NCBI GenBank assembly: GCA_017625675.1
Contig: JAGAKK010000052.1
Location: 1-50,224 of the forward strand
Reading direction: 5' to 3'
From: Clostridia bacterium
GTDB lineage: Bacteria; Bacillota; Clostridia; UBA1212
DNA length: 50,224 nucleotides
Shown: positions 16,332 to 25,852 of the stretch, piece after piece
Position numbering within the stretch: position 1 is the stretch's first letter
Layout of the letters: every line of letters starts with the position of its first letter
Position numbers and translations under genes: made by a program
The notes under the pieces: generated by a model
The model's database searches: none
Seen by the model: only the letters and a program-made list of their open reading frames with translations
Told to the model about the DNA's origin: nothing

Positions 16332-19300
16332 TTATACCTTAAAATACTTAACCGCAGACTTGAAGATACCCATATCGTAGTTACCCTCAACGTTCTTGTA
16401 AAGGTCTTTACCGATACGCTCGGAGTGGCCCATCTTACCAAGCACGTGGCCGTCTGCAGACATTATACCCTCAATAGCATATACAGAGCCGTTGGGGTTA
16501 AATGCAATATCATAAGTAGGCTTTCCGCAAAGGTCAACGTACTGTGTAGCAACCTGTCCGTTGGCCGCAAGAGCGCCTGCAACTTCTTCGCTGCAATAGA
16601 AACGTCCTTCACCGTGAGAAATCGGCACGTTGTAAATCTCGCCGGGCTTTGTAAGAGTAAGCCAAGGGGAGTTGTTTGAAACGATCTGTGTTCTCACAAT
16701 CTTTGACTGGTGGCGTCCTATGGTATTGAAGGTAAGTGTAGGACTGTTCTCGTCCGTGTCAATAATCTCGCCGTAAGGTACAAGGCCCAGCTTGATAATT
16801 GCCTGGAATCCGTTACAGATACCGCACATAAGACCGTCACGGTTTTTGAGAAGCTCGTTAACGCTTTCCTTAACAGCGCCGTTTCTGAAGAAGGCGGTAA
16901 TGAATTTACCGGAACCGTCAGGCTCGTCACCGCCGGAGAAACCGCCGGGGATAAATACCACCTGTGACTCGGAAATCTTCTTTGCCACGTAATCAACAGA
17001 CTGAGCAATGCCTGCAGGAGTAAGGTTGTTAATAACTATAATCTCAGGCTCCATGCCAGCCGCAATCATTGCCTTTGCAGTGTCGTACTCACAGTTTGTA
17101 CCGGGGAATACAGGGATAACTGCCTTTACCTTCTGTGTCTTTATTGAAGGGGCCTTTACCTCTGCTCCTGCCTTCTTATTAGCATTGATAAGGTCGGGAG
17201 CAGCCTTCATTGTCACTGGAATGTTGCAAGTAAAGATGCTCTCCAGCTTGTCCTCGTATACTCTGCAAAGTTCGTCGCAATTAACGGTAATATCACCCTT
17301 AGAGATGTTGAATGCCTCTGTAGTGTTACCGATAACGACAGCGCCCTCGGGAAGCTCTGCGCCTTCCTTAAGTTCCAATACGAATGCACCGTAATTGTAG
17401 CCGAATATCTCATCGTTTGTAACGTTGTCGTTAAACTTAAAGCCGATGGAGTTACCCATTGACATTTTGAGAACACCCTCTGCAATGCCGCCGCCTGCAG
17501 GAGTCCATGCGCCAAGCACGTCGCCCTTTGAAACAGCCTTGTAAACAATGTCAAAAACTTTAATAAGTGACTCTGCCACGGGGAGCTTCTGCTCGTTGTA
17601 CTCAGGCTTAATAAGGCAAACTCTGCTGCCTGCCTTCTTGAATTCAGGAGAAATAACGTCCTTAATGTTTCCGCAGGTAACAGCGAAGGATACCAACGTA
17701 GGAGGTACGTCAAGTTTCTCAAAGCTTCCGCTCATAGAATCCTTGCCTCCGATAGCCGCGATCTTCAGGTCAAGCTGGGCCTTGAAAGCACCAAGGAGCG
17801 CCGCTAAGGGCTTGCCCCATCGCTTGCCGTCTGCCATAGGCTTCTCAAAATATTCCTGGAAGGTAAGGTATACCTGCTCAAAGGACGCACCGCTGGCAAT
17901 AAGCTTTGAAACGGACTCCACAACTGCAAGGTATGCGCTGTGGTAAGGGCTCTTCTCAGCAATAAAAGGATTGTAGCCCCATGCCATAAAGGAGCAAGTG
18001 GTTGTATCCTGCTTTTCTACGGCAATTTTATGTACCATTGCTTGCGGAGGTGTAAGCTGGTTCTTTCCGCCGAAAGGCATCAGAACTGTGTTTGCGCCGA
18101 TGGTGGAGTCAAATCTCTCAGAAAGACCTCTCTTAGAACAGATGTTAAGGTCACCTGCCATATCTTTAAGACCCTTTGCAAAGTCTGAGGGAATAGCCTT
18201 CGTATATTCAACGGGAGCCGCAGGTGTGATGTCAACATGCTTCTCTGCTCCGTTGGAGTTAAGGAAGTCTCTTGAAATGTCAACGATAGCCTTGCCGTTC
18301 CACTTCATTACAAGTCTTGCCTCTTCCTTAACCACTGCAACAACGGTTGCCTCAAGGTTTTCGGAGTCTGCAAGCTTCTTAAATGCCTCAACGTCCTCTG
18401 CCGCAACTACCACAGCCATTCTCTCCTGAGATTCACTGATAGCAAGCTCCGTGCCGTCAAGTCCGTCATATTTCTTAGGCACTGCGTTAAGGTCAATCTC
18501 AAGACCGTCTGCAAGCTCACCTATTGCAACGGAAACGCCGCCTGCGCCAAAGTCGTTACATCTTTTTATCATAAGAGACGCTTCTTTATTTCTGAAAAGT
18601 CTCTGGAGCTTTCTCTCTTCGGGAGCATTACCCTTCTGAACCTCTGCGCCGCAGTTTTCAAGGGACTGGGCTGTGTGGGACTTGGAAGAACCTGTTGCTC
18701 CGCCGCAACCGTCACGGCCTGTTCTGCCGCCGAGAAGAATAACGATGTCCCCTGCCTCAGGGCGCTCTCTTCTTACGTTCTCCTCAGGAGCCGCCGCAAT
18801 TACCGCGCCGATCTCCATACGCTTTGCCGCATATCCGTCGTGGTAAATTTCATCAACCTGACCTGTAGCAAGACCAATCTGGTTTCCGTAGGAGCTGTAG
18901 CCTGCCGCCGCTGTTGTAACGATCTTTCTCTGGGGAAGCTTTCCGGGGATAGTCTCGGAAACAGGCTTCAAAGGATCTGCCGCGCCTGTTACACGCATTG
19001 CCGCATAAACGTAGGATCTTCCTGACAGAGGGTCTCTGATTGCGCCGCCGATACAAGTAGCCGCGCCACCGAAAGGCTCAATCTCTGTAGGATGGTTATG
19101 TGTCTCGTTCTTGAAAAGGAGCAACCACTTCTGTGTTTCGCCCTCAACGTCCACGTCAATCTTAACGGTACAAGCATTGATTTCCTCAGACTCGTCAAGC
19201 TTTGCAAGGTATCCGTTTGTCTTAAGATACTTGGTAGCGATAGTCGCAATATTCATAAGGTTTACGGGCTTCGTTACGCCAAGCTCCTTGCGGACGTTGA

Positions 19301-20048
19301 TATAGTCCTCGTAAGCTTTCTGAAGAAGCTCGTCCTCAAACTTCACGTTGTCAATTGTGGTAAGGAACGTGGTGTGACGGCAATGGTCGGACCAGTACGT
19401 GTCAATCATCTTGATTTCAGTAATGGTAGGATCTCTGTCCTCTGTCTTAAAATAGTTCTGACAGAAGGTAAGGTCGTCAATATCCATTGCAAGGCCCTGC
19501 TCCTTAAGGAACAGCTCAAGCTGCGCCTTGTCGTATCCGATAAAGCCCTTCAAGGTCTTAACCTCTGTAGGAATATCGTAGTTTGTTGCCAACGTCTCAG
19601 GCTTCTCGAAGGTAGCCTCCCTGCTCTCCACAGGGTTAATGAGATGCTTCTTTATTGCCGCAACGTCTCCGTCGCTGAGCTTTCCGTAAAGCATATACAC
19701 GCGGGCAGTCTTTACAACAGGTCTGTCGCACTGTGACATAAGCTGGATACACTGAGCCGCAGAGTCCGCTCTTTGGTCGAACTGTCCGGGAAGATACTCG
19801 GAAGCAAATACCACGTCAGCCTCGTTAAAGTCAACCTCGTCATAAATATCGTCAAGCTGAGGCTCTGAAAAAACAGTCCTCTTGCTTCTCTCATAAAGCT
19901 CGGGAGCAATATTCTCAACGTCATAGCGGTTAAGAATTCTCACACGCTCCAAACCTTTTATCTGCAAAATACCTGTTGCCTCGTGAAGCAATGAAACCGC
20001 TTCATTATCAAGGCCGCTTTTCTTTTCTACATAGATTCTGTAAACCAT
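16332..20048 (-). CDS. purL: Phosphoribosylformylglycinamidine synthase, single-chain clostridial type
   Basis: A 1238-residue enzyme converting FGAR, glutamine and ATP to FGAM. All domains are in one chain: an N-terminal PurS-like part, two AIRS-like ATPase halves (DTYWSDHCRHTTF near 210-225; FKNETHNHPTEIEPFGGAAT near 310), and a C-terminal class I glutaminase (FPGTNCEYDTAKAM; nucleophile Cys in CGICNGFQAI; HGEGRF). The domain order and length fit the clostridial FGAM synthase type. Its start lies inside the end of purD (22-bp overlap), with GAGGG seven bases before the ATG. Confidence 0.97.
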   Translation of the reverse strand: MVYRIYVEKKSGLDNEAVSLLHEATGILQIKGLERVRILNRYDVENIAPELYERSKRTVFSEPQLDDIYDEVDFNEADVVFASEYLPGQFDQRADSAAQCIQLMSQCDRPVVKTARVYMLYGKLSDGDVAAIKKHLINPVESREATFEKPETLATNYDIPTEVKTLKGFIGYDKAQLELFLKEQGLAMDIDDLTFCQNYFKTEDRDPTITEIKMIDTYWSDHCRHTTFLTTIDNVKFEDELLQKAYEDYINVRKELGVTKPVNLMNIATIATKYLKTNGYLAKLDESEEINACTVKIDVDVEGETQKWLLLFKNETHNHPTEIEPFGGAATCIGGAIRDPLSGRSYVYAAMRVTGAADPLKPVSETIPGKLPQRKIVTTAAAGYSSYGNQIGLATGQVDEIYHDGYAAKRMEIGAVIAAAPEENVRRERPEAGDIVILLGGRTGRDGCGGATGSSKSHTAQSLENCGAEVQKGNAPEERKLQRLFRNKEASLMIKRCNDFGAGGVSVAIGELADGLEIDLNAVPKKYDGLDGTELAISESQERMAVVVAAEDVEAFKKLADSENLEATVVAVVKEEARLVMKWNGKAIVDISRDFLNSNGAEKHVDITPAAPVEYTKAIPSDFAKGLKDMAGDLNICSKRGLSERFDSTIGANTVLMPFGGKNQLTPPQAMVHKIAVEKQDTTTCSFMAWGYNPFIAEKSPYHSAYLAVVESVSKLIASGASFEQVYLTFQEYFEKPMADGKRWGKPLAALLGAFKAQLDLKIAAIGGKDSMSGSFEKLDVPPTLVSFAVTCGNIKDVISPEFKKAGSRVCLIKPEYNEQKLPVAESLIKVFDIVYKAVSKGDVLGAWTPAGGGIAEGVLKMSMGNSIGFKFNDNVTNDEIFGYNYGAFVLELKEGAELPEGAVVIGNTTEAFNISKGDITVNCDELCRVYEDKLESIFTCNIPVTMKAAPDLINANKKAGAEVKAPSIKTQKVKAVIPVFPGTNCEYDTAKAMIAAGMEPEIIVINNLTPAGIAQSVDYVAKKISESQVVFIPGGFSGGDEPDGSGKFITAFFRNGAVKESVNELLKNRDGLMCGICNGFQAIIKLGLVPYGEIIDTDENSPTLTFNTIGRHQSKIVRTQIVSNNSPWLTLTKPGEIYNVPISHGEGRFYCSEEVAGALAANGQVATQYVDLCGKPTYDIAFNPNGSVYAIEGIMSADGHVLGKMGHSERIGKDLYKNVEGNYDMGIFKSAVKYFKV

Positions 20049-21325
20049 TTTTTCGCCCTCGCTCCAATATCTTTTCTGAAATATTCATTGTCAAAATGTA
20101 CAAACTCTGCCGCCTCGTAAGCCTTGTCAATAGCCTCCGTAAGGCTTTCAGCCCTTGCCGTAACGCCAAGAACTCTTCCGCCTGCGGTCACAACCGTCTT
20201 TCCGTCATCTCCGCCAAGCTTTGCGCCTGCCACGAACACCGTAGCATTTCTTTTAGCAAGCTCCGCTTCATTGATTTTGAGTTCAAAGCCTGTGTCATAC
20301 TTCTGGGGATAACCCTTGGAAGCCTTTACGATACAGCAAGCAGAGCCCTTGCTGAATTTTACCATATCCTCTGTAAGAGTTTCGTCTGCTACCGCCTGCA
20401 TTATCGTAAGCAAGTCGCTTTCAAGAAGAGGAAGCACTACCTGAGTTTCAGGATCGCCGAAACGGCAATTGTACTCAATCACCTTCGGTCCCTTGGGGGT
20501 AAGCATAAGTCCGAAGTAAAGACAGCCCTTAAAGGTTCTGCCCTCTTTGTTCATAGCGTCCATTGTGGGGAGGAAAATTTCCTTCATGCACTGAGCGGCC
20601 ATGTCCTCTGTATAACAAGGGTTGGGGGCAATAGTACCCATACCGCCGGTATTAAGGCCGGTATCATTGTCGCCTGCTCTCTTGTGGTCCATTGAGGAAA
20701 CCATAGGCACCATAGTCTTTCCGTCTGTAAATGCCAGAACTGAAACCTCAGGGCCGGTAAGAAATTCTTCAATAACGATATTGCTTCCGCTGGCGCCGAA
20801 GATCTTGTCGCACATAATGGAGCGAATCGCCTCCAATGCTTCATCCTTCGTCATTGCGATAATCACGCCTTTTCCCAAAGCAAGGCCGTCAGCCTTGATT
20901 ACAATGGGGAACGTGTCACTCTTCTGAATGTAGGCCTCTGCCTCCTCAGGGTTTGTGAACACCTCGTATGCCGCTGTGGGGATACCGTATTTCTTCATAA
21001 GGTTCTTTGAAAAAACCTTGCTTCCCTCAATGATTGCCGCCGCCTTATTCGGGCCAAAGCACTTAATGCCCTTTTCGTTAAGAGCATCAACTGCGCCCAG
21101 CACCAAGGGATCGTCAGGAGCAACCACCGCAAAATCAATTTCATTCTTCACCGCAAAATCCACGATGCCCTCAATATCCTTTGCGCCAATGGCTACACAT
21201 TCACAGTCCCCAAGCATTCCTGCATTTCCGGGAAGCGCATATATCTTTTCTGCCGCGGGATTCTTTTTCAGCGATTTAATTATCGCGTGCTCTCTTCCGC
21301 CGCCGCCAACTACCAGTATCTTCAT
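20027..21325 (-). CDS. purD: Phosphoribosylamine-glycine ligase
   Basis: A 432-residue ATP-grasp enzyme joining phosphoribosylamine and glycine to GAR. N-terminal VVGGGGREHAI, the ATP-grasp lid PIVIKADGLALGKGV, and RFGDPETQV are diagnostic. GGAGG precedes the ATG. It overlaps the start of purL and follows the AICAR transformylase gene by 22 bases. Confidence 0.97.
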   Translation of the reverse strand: MKILVVGGGGREHAIIKSLKKNPAAEKIYALPGNAGMLGDCECVAIGAKDIEGIVDFAVKNEIDFAVVAPDDPLVLGAVDALNEKGIKCFGPNKAAAIIEGSKVFSKNLMKKYGIPTAAYEVFTNPEEAEAYIQKSDTFPIVIKADGLALGKGVIIAMTKDEALEAIRSIMCDKIFGASGSNIVIEEFLTGPEVSVLAFTDGKTMVPMVSSMDHKRAGDNDTGLNTGGMGTIAPNPCYTEDMAAQCMKEIFLPTMDAMNKEGRTFKGCLYFGLMLTPKGPKVIEYNCRFGDPETQVVLPLLESDLLTIMQAVADETLTEDMVKFSKGSACCIVKASKGYPQKYDTGFELKINEAELAKRNATVFVAGAKLGGDDGKTVVTAGGRVLGVTARAESLTEAIDKAYEAAEFVHFDNEYFRKDIGARAKKWFTESM

Positions 21326-21347
21326 TGAATTTCCTCCAAAAATTTTA

Positions 21348-22532
21348 TCAGTGATGGAAAAGTCTCATCTTTGTAAATGCCATTGCAATGCCGTGCTTAT
21401 CACAGGTTGCAATAACATTGTCATCTCTTATTGAGCCGCCGGGCTGTGCAATATATGAAACACCGCTCTTTGCCGCACGCTCTACGTTGTCGCCAAAGGG
21501 GAAGAACGCATCGCTGCCCAAGGAAACACCCTTGATCGTAGCAAGGTACGCTTTCTGCTCCTCTCTTGTGAAGGGCTCAGGTCTCTCGCTGAAATATTGC
21601 TGCCATACGTCATCACCGAGAACGTCCTCGGGAGTGTCTGAAAGGTAAATATCGATAATGTTATTCTTGTCAGGTCTGCCCACGTTCTCAGCAAACTTAA
21701 GGCCGAGCACCTTGTCGTGCTGTCTGAGATGCCACAGGTCTGCCTTCTGTGCCGCAAGTCTTGTGCAGTGAATTCTTGACTGCTGTCCTGCGCCTACGCC
21801 GATAGCCTGTCCGTCATAAGCAAAGCAAACTGAGTTTGACTGTGTGTACTTAAGGGTAATAAGGGCGATAACGAGATCCTGCTGTGCCTCAAGGGGCATC
21901 TCCTTGTTCGCTGTTACAACGTCCTTCAGAAGATCGTAATCAATCTTGAAGTTGTTTCTGCCCTGCTCAAAGGTAATTCCGTAAACCTGCTTCGTTTCAA
22001 GCTCTGCGGGAACGTACTCAGGGTCAATCTCAACCACGTTATATGAACCTTTTCTCTTTGTTTTAAGTATTTCAAGTGCCTCGGGAGCATATCCGGGGGC
22101 AATGACACCGTCGGAAACCTCTCTTGCAATAATCTTCGCAGTAGTTACGTCGCAAACGTCACTAAGCGCAATCCAGTCGCCGAAGGAAGACATACGGTCC
22201 GTACCTCTTGCCCTTGCGTAAGCGCAAGCCAGAGGAGACTCGTCAAGTCCCTCAATATCGTCAACGAAACAAGATTTTTTAAGCTTGTCGCTGAGCTTCT
22301 TTCCTATTGCCGCAGCGGTAGGGCTTACGTGCTTAAAGGATGCGGCACAGGGCTCGCCCAAAGCTTCCTTGATTTCCTTTACAAGCTGCCAGCTGTTGAA
22401 GGCATCTAAAAAGTTGATATATCCGGGTCTTCCGCAGAGAACTTTGATAGGAAGCTCTCTTCCGTCGTTCATATAAATTCTTGAAGGCTTCTGATTAGGG
22501 TTACAGCCGTATTTAAGTTCCAATTCAGTCAT
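21348..22532 (-). CDS. Stand-alone AICAR formyltransferase (PurH transformylase domain)
   Basis: A 394-residue enzyme transferring a formyl group from 10-formyl-THF to AICAR, giving FAICAR. It corresponds only to the C-terminal transformylase half of bifunctional PurH: LKYGCNPNQKPS at the N-terminus, the catalytic Lys-His pair in SFKHVSPTAAA, GAGQQSRIHCTRLA, and SDAFFPFGDNVERA. The usual N-terminal IMP cyclohydrolase domain is absent. The next gene upstream, 15 bases away, is a PurO-type cyclohydrolase that supplies the missing step. Confidence 0.93.
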   Translation of the reverse strand: MTELELKYGCNPNQKPSRIYMNDGRELPIKVLCGRPGYINFLDAFNSWQLVKEIKEALGEPCAASFKHVSPTAAAIGKKLSDKLKKSCFVDDIEGLDESPLACAYARARGTDRMSSFGDWIALSDVCDVTTAKIIAREVSDGVIAPGYAPEALEILKTKRKGSYNVVEIDPEYVPAELETKQVYGITFEQGRNNFKIDYDLLKDVVTANKEMPLEAQQDLVIALITLKYTQSNSVCFAYDGQAIGVGAGQQSRIHCTRLAAQKADLWHLRQHDKVLGLKFAENVGRPDKNNIIDIYLSDTPEDVLGDDVWQQYFSERPEPFTREEQKAYLATIKGVSLGSDAFFPFGDNVERAAKSGVSYIAQPGGSIRDDNVIATCDKHGIAMAFTKMRLFHH

Positions 22533-22547
22533 TTTTTTACATTCCTC

Positions 22548-23273
22548 TCATTTATTTTTATTGATGATAATTTCTTTAGCTTCACTTCCGTCAAGGGGAA
22601 TCTCACGAACAAACAAAGAAACCTTGTTGTCCTCGTTAAGGTTGCTCCAAAGGATATCTGCAAGCTCTTCTGCGCTGTCAGGCATTGCAACCTCTTCCGG
22701 CTCTCCGTAGAAAGAAGGGATAGGATTTCCGTCGCATTTATATGTGTGGATAAAGTGACCTACGCCTGCCTCGGGAGTGTAGTTGTAAAAATAGCGGTTA
22801 CAAACGGGTCTTCCGTTAGCGCTCTTAAGAATTGAAAGCTTGTAGGTAAAAGCATTTCTCGGGAAACTGTAATAAAGCGCCGCAGAAATTCTGGGAGTGT
22901 AGTTGGGGAAATCAGGCTCGAATTCTCTTGTAGCAAGAGAGTTTTCAAAGGCATTGAGATCGCCCTTCTCCATAAAGTCAAAGATCGTATTCGTCTGGTC
23001 ACCGTTGGTAACGATGTCAATGTTTCCGCCCTTAGCGCTGAGGTAAGGATTGTAGATAATGAGGCTGGGGTCGGAAAGCTTGCTTTCGTCAAAAGCCTTT
23101 GTTCTCATACCGCCCTCAAATCTCTCGAAAACTCTGTTGCGGCTGTTTTCGCTTCTGCCCATTATAAAGTAACCAATGAGCGCCTTCTTTCCGTCAGCAG
23201 ACGTTCCCACAACGATTCCTCTTCCGGGGTAGGAATTTTCACTGAGCAATTTCTTTATATCAAATAAAGCCAT
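22548..23273 (-). CDS. IMP cyclohydrolase, PurO-like
   Basis: A 241-residue protein of the PurO/IMP-cyclohydrolase-like family first known from archaea. It would close FAICAR to IMP, the last step of purine synthesis. Family marks are YPGRGIVVGTS near the N-terminus, MGRSENSRNRVF, NGDQTNTIFD and PNYTPRISA. It is immediately upstream of an AICAR transformylase that lacks a cyclohydrolase domain, which strongly supports the role. The ATG has AAGGAGAG seven bases upstream. Confidence 0.88.
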   Translation of the reverse strand: MALFDIKKLLSENSYPGRGIVVGTSADGKKALIGYFIMGRSENSRNRVFERFEGGMRTKAFDESKLSDPSLIIYNPYLSAKGGNIDIVTNGDQTNTIFDFMEKGDLNAFENSLATREFEPDFPNYTPRISAALYYSFPRNAFTYKLSILKSANGRPVCNRYFYNYTPEAGVGHFIHTYKCDGNPIPSFYGEPEEVAMPDSAEELADILWSNLNEDNKVSLFVREIPLDGSEAKEIIINKNK

Positions 23274-23324
23274 AATTAATCTCTCCTTGTATTTTCAAAA
23301 CTTGTATCATCAAAATATGTTTAA

Positions 23325-23933
23325 TCAACCGTTATTTTCGCAAATTTGCTTAGAAAGCATTTCCACAGCCTCAGGCAATATCTGCCACTCAGCCTGCTCC
23401 ATTACACGTCTCTGGAGTGTTTCGGGAGTGTCGCCCTCTTCAACGTTTACGGCCTTCTGCATAATTATCCTTCCGCCATCGGGAACTTCATTTACAAAAT
23501 GAACCGTTGCCCCCGTCACCTTAACGCCGTATTTAAGAGCCTCCTCGTGAACTTTAAGTCCGTAATAGCCCTTGCCGCAAAACGACGGAATCAGCGCCGG
23601 GTGCACGTTAACGATCCTTCCGGGAAAACGTGACGTAAACTTTTCACTGAGAATACACATAAATCCTGCCAGCACGATAATGTCAATCTTCTCTTCTTCA
23701 AGCCTCTCAATAAGCTTTTCTTCAAAAGCCTCCTGACCAAGCTCTTTTTTATTAATGACCTCGCCGGGAATACCTGCGTACTTCGCTCTCATTACCGCAA
23801 AAGCATCGGGATTATTGGAAACCACAAGAGCAAGCTCTCCGCTTCTGAGCTTTCCTCGGTTCTGAGCATCAATCAAAGCCTGAAGATTTGTGCCGCCGCC
23901 TGAAACTAATACCGCAATCCGCGCTTTACTCAT
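23325..23933 (-). CDS. purN: Phosphoribosylglycinamide formyltransferase
   Basis: A 202-residue folate-dependent GAR transformylase producing FGAR. It shows [15 protein letters not shown] at the N-terminus and the folate/catalytic region [26 protein letters not shown] (Asn-His) with [14 protein letters not shown]. Its ATG overlaps the purM stop (ATGA), so the two are translationally coupled. Confidence 0.97.
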   Translation of the reverse strand: MSKARIAVLVSGGGTNLQALIDAQNRGKLRSGELALVVSNNPDAFAVMRAKYAGIPGEVINKKELGQEAFEEKLIERLEEEKIDIIVLAGFMCILSEKFTSRFPGRIVNVHPALIPSFCGKGYYGLKVHEEALKYGVKVTGATVHFVNEVPDGGRIIMQKAVNVEEGDTPETLQRRVMEQAEWQILPEAVEMLSKQICENNG

Positions 23934-24973
23934 ACGATAGTCACCTTTTCCTCGCCCTTAATGATGCTGCCGATAACGTAAGCGTCCTCGCCCATACCGT
24001 TAAGAATTTCAAGAGCCTTATCAGCCTCAGCGGCAGGAACTGTAACACACATACCCACACCCATGTTGTAAGTATTGAACATATCTCTCTCGGGAATGTT
24101 TCCGACCTTTGCGATAACGTCAAAGATAGGAAGCACTTTAACCTTGCTGCGGTCAATTTTCGCGCAAAGTCCGTCGGGAACAGATCTGGGAACGTTCTCG
24201 TAGAAGCCGCCGCCTGTGATATGTGAAATACCCTTTACGTCAACCTCTTCAAGAAGCTTCAGGATAGACTTTACGTAAATTTTTGTAGGAGTAAGAAGTG
24301 TCTCTCCGATAGTCTTTCCGCCAAGCTCTTCGCAAGGTTCATAGAGCATAGGATCGTTATTGTCAATGTTAAATACCTTACGGCAAAGTGAAAAACCATT
24401 TGAGTGGATACCTGAGGAAGCAAGAGCAATAACAACATCGCCCTCTGCCATTCTCGTATTGTCAATGATTTTCTTCTTGTCTACGATACCAACGGAAAAT
24501 CCTGCAAGGTCGTACTCCTCTACAGGCATCATTCCGGGATGCTCTGCAGTCTCGCCGCCGATAAGAGCCGCGCCGGACTGTACACAGCCCTCTGCAACGC
24601 CGCCTACGATCTCTGCAATCTTTTCGGGAATATTTTTTCCGCATGCAATATAGTCAAGGAAGAACAAGGGCTTTGCGCCGCAGCAGATAATATCGTTTAC
24701 ACACATAGCCACTGCATCAATACCGATAGTGTCGTGCTTGTCCATCAGAATAGCCATTTTAACCTTTGTTCCGCAACCGTCTGTACCGGACACGAGAACA
24801 GGCTCTTCCATCCCTGCAAGGTCAAGGCCGAAGCAACCGCCGAAACCTCCTACGTCATCAAGACAGCCCTCTTTTTTTGTACGGGCAATGTGCTTTTTCA
24901 TAAGCTCTACAGCCTTATATCCTGCGGTAATATCAACACCGGCAGCCTTGTAGCTTTCACTGAAACTTTTCAT
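23930..24973 (-). CDS. purM: Phosphoribosylformylglycinamidine cyclo-ligase
   Basis: A 347-residue AIR synthetase closing FGAM to AIR. Family motifs are [53 protein letters not shown] and [13 protein letters not shown]. It follows purE by about 26 bases in the pur operon and overlaps purN. Confidence 0.97.
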   Translation of the reverse strand: MKSFSESYKAAGVDITAGYKAVELMKKHIARTKKEGCLDDVGGFGGCFGLDLAGMEEPVLVSGTDGCGTKVKMAILMDKHDTIGIDAVAMCVNDIICCGAKPLFFLDYIACGKNIPEKIAEIVGGVAEGCVQSGAALIGGETAEHPGMMPVEEYDLAGFSVGIVDKKKIIDNTRMAEGDVVIALASSGIHSNGFSLCRKVFNIDNNDPMLYEPCEELGGKTIGETLLTPTKIYVKSILKLLEEVDVKGISHITGGGFYENVPRSVPDGLCAKIDRSKVKVLPIFDVIAKVGNIPERDMFNTYNMGVGMCVTVPAAEADKALEILNGMGEDAYVIGSIIKGEEKVTIV

Positions 24974-24999
24974 AATCTGTTTCCTCTCTTTTTCTATAA

Positions 25000-25482
25000 T
25001 TAACTATTCAACAATTTATCTTTTTCAAGAACTGCCGCAGAGGCATCTTTTCTGGACTTATCAAGCTTCTCAGCAAGCTCGTCATCACTTACCGCAATGA
25101 TCTGCATTGCAAGAAGAGCCGCATTGGCCGCGCCGTCAATGGCAACAGTCGCAACTGGAATTCCCGCAGGCATCTGCACCGTAGAAAGAAGTGCGTCAAG
25201 TCCGTCAAGAACAGAAGCTTTAATAGGAATACCGATAACGGGAAGTGTAGTATTCGCCGCAAGAGCACCTGCAAGGTGGGCCGCCTTTCCTGCCGCCGCA
25301 ATAATTACCCCGAAACCATTCTTCTTCGCATTAACGGCGAAGCTTCTTGCTTCCTCAGGTGTTCTGTGGGCGGAATAAATATGTGCCTCATAAGGAACAT
25401 CAAATTTTTTCAGCTGGTCAATAGCTTTCTGTACTACCGGCAGGTCGCTGTCACTGCCCATAACGATACCGACTTTCTTCAT
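25000..25482 (-). CDS. purE: N5-carboxyaminoimidazole ribonucleotide mutase
   Basis: A 160-residue class I PurE that moves the carboxyl group of N5-CAIR to give CAIR. It shows [28 protein letters not shown] and GMAAHL-like [17 protein letters not shown] at 25480-25482 is preceded by AAGGAGGAG; the frame continues upstream through the leader but lacks family similarity there. It is the first gene of the pur operon. No purK is visible, so the source of N5-CAIR must be elsewhere. Confidence 0.96.
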   Translation of the reverse strand: MKKVGIVMGSDSDLPVVQKAIDQLKKFDVPYEAHIYSAHRTPEEARSFAVNAKKNGFGVIIAAAGKAAHLAGALAANTTLPVIGIPIKASVLDGLDALLSTVQMPAGIPVATVAIDGAANAALLAMQIIAVSDDELAEKLDKSRKDASAAVLEKDKLLNS

Positions 25483-25757
25483 TAGCGGGTACTCCTCCTT
25501 GTTCTTTAAAACGTTGTAAAATAAGAAAACTGCTTGCAAAAAGTATGCAAACAGCCCTTTTAACCTATGATTACACTTTTTCCGCCGATAATGCTCTTTT
25601 TTCTGCACGCAAAGACAAAGGCATCGACTCTTGACAAGCCACCCTGACTCTGTATCAAAAATGCATTACAAAAACACGTTCCTGAAATAGACAAGACCTG
25701 TTCCCCCTCGGCAAGATAAAAGCCCTAAGAAGCCAGCTCAAAAAGCAAACTCCCTAG
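25483..25757 (-). promoter_or_regulatory. Long untranslated leader of the pur operon
   Basis: About 275 nt separate the predicted start from purE and contain no coding frame with a ribosome binding site. An intrinsic terminator lies 25 bases before the purE ribosome binding site, and the roughly 200 nt before it are free to form an alternative fold. I looked for the purine, ykkC/PRPP, ZTP, THF and T-box signatures and recognised none. Conditional termination is inferred from layout only. Confidence 0.5.
25518..25554 (-). terminator. Intrinsic terminator/attenuator in the pur leader
   Basis: On the minus strand CTGTTTGCA and TGCAAGCAG (25546-25554 and 25530-25538) pair over nine positions with one G-U and a 7-nt loop, followed by TTTTCTTATTTT. 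It stands just before the purE ribosome binding site, where it would have to be conditionally bypassed for the operon to be expressed. Confidence 0.65.
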
Positions 25758-25761
25758 GGCT
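25715..25761 (-). terminator. Weak terminator downstream of the lipoprotein gene
   Basis: AGCCCTA (minus strand, 25755-25761) pairs with TAGGGCT (25721-25727), with further imperfect pairing inside, followed by TTTTATC. It overlaps the start region of the pur promoter and most likely ends the lipoprotein transcript. Confidence 0.45.
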
Positions 25762-25763
25762 AT

Positions 25764-25793
25764 AATTTACCACAAAACCACCCTAAAAGTCAA
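25764..25793 (-). promoter_or_regulatory. Candidate pur operon promoter
   Basis: The minus strand has TTGACT (25788-25793), an 18-nt spacer and TAAATT (25764-25769). The -10 box is imperfect, which fits a regulated promoter. It is the best match in the 370-base gap. Confidence 0.5.
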
Positions 25794-25852
25794 TAGAATT
25801 AAGGGGTTTTCTCGCCGTTAACAGCTAAAAATTATCAGCAAATTTACACAGC

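Noticed and set aside
19092-20695. Long plus-strand open frames (up to 239 codons) opposite purL and purD
   Set aside because: They are mirror frames of strongly conserved genes, without ribosome binding sites or family resemblance.
25638-25645. AGGGTGGC on the minus strand in the pur leader, recalling a T-box
   Set aside because: The rest of the T-box core (NACCGCG) and the specifier stem are missing, and the operon is not amino-acid related.
25483-25793. Purine, ykkC/PRPP, ZTP or THF riboswitch in the pur leader
   Set aside because: None of the core motifs of these classes could be matched by eye, so no class is assigned.
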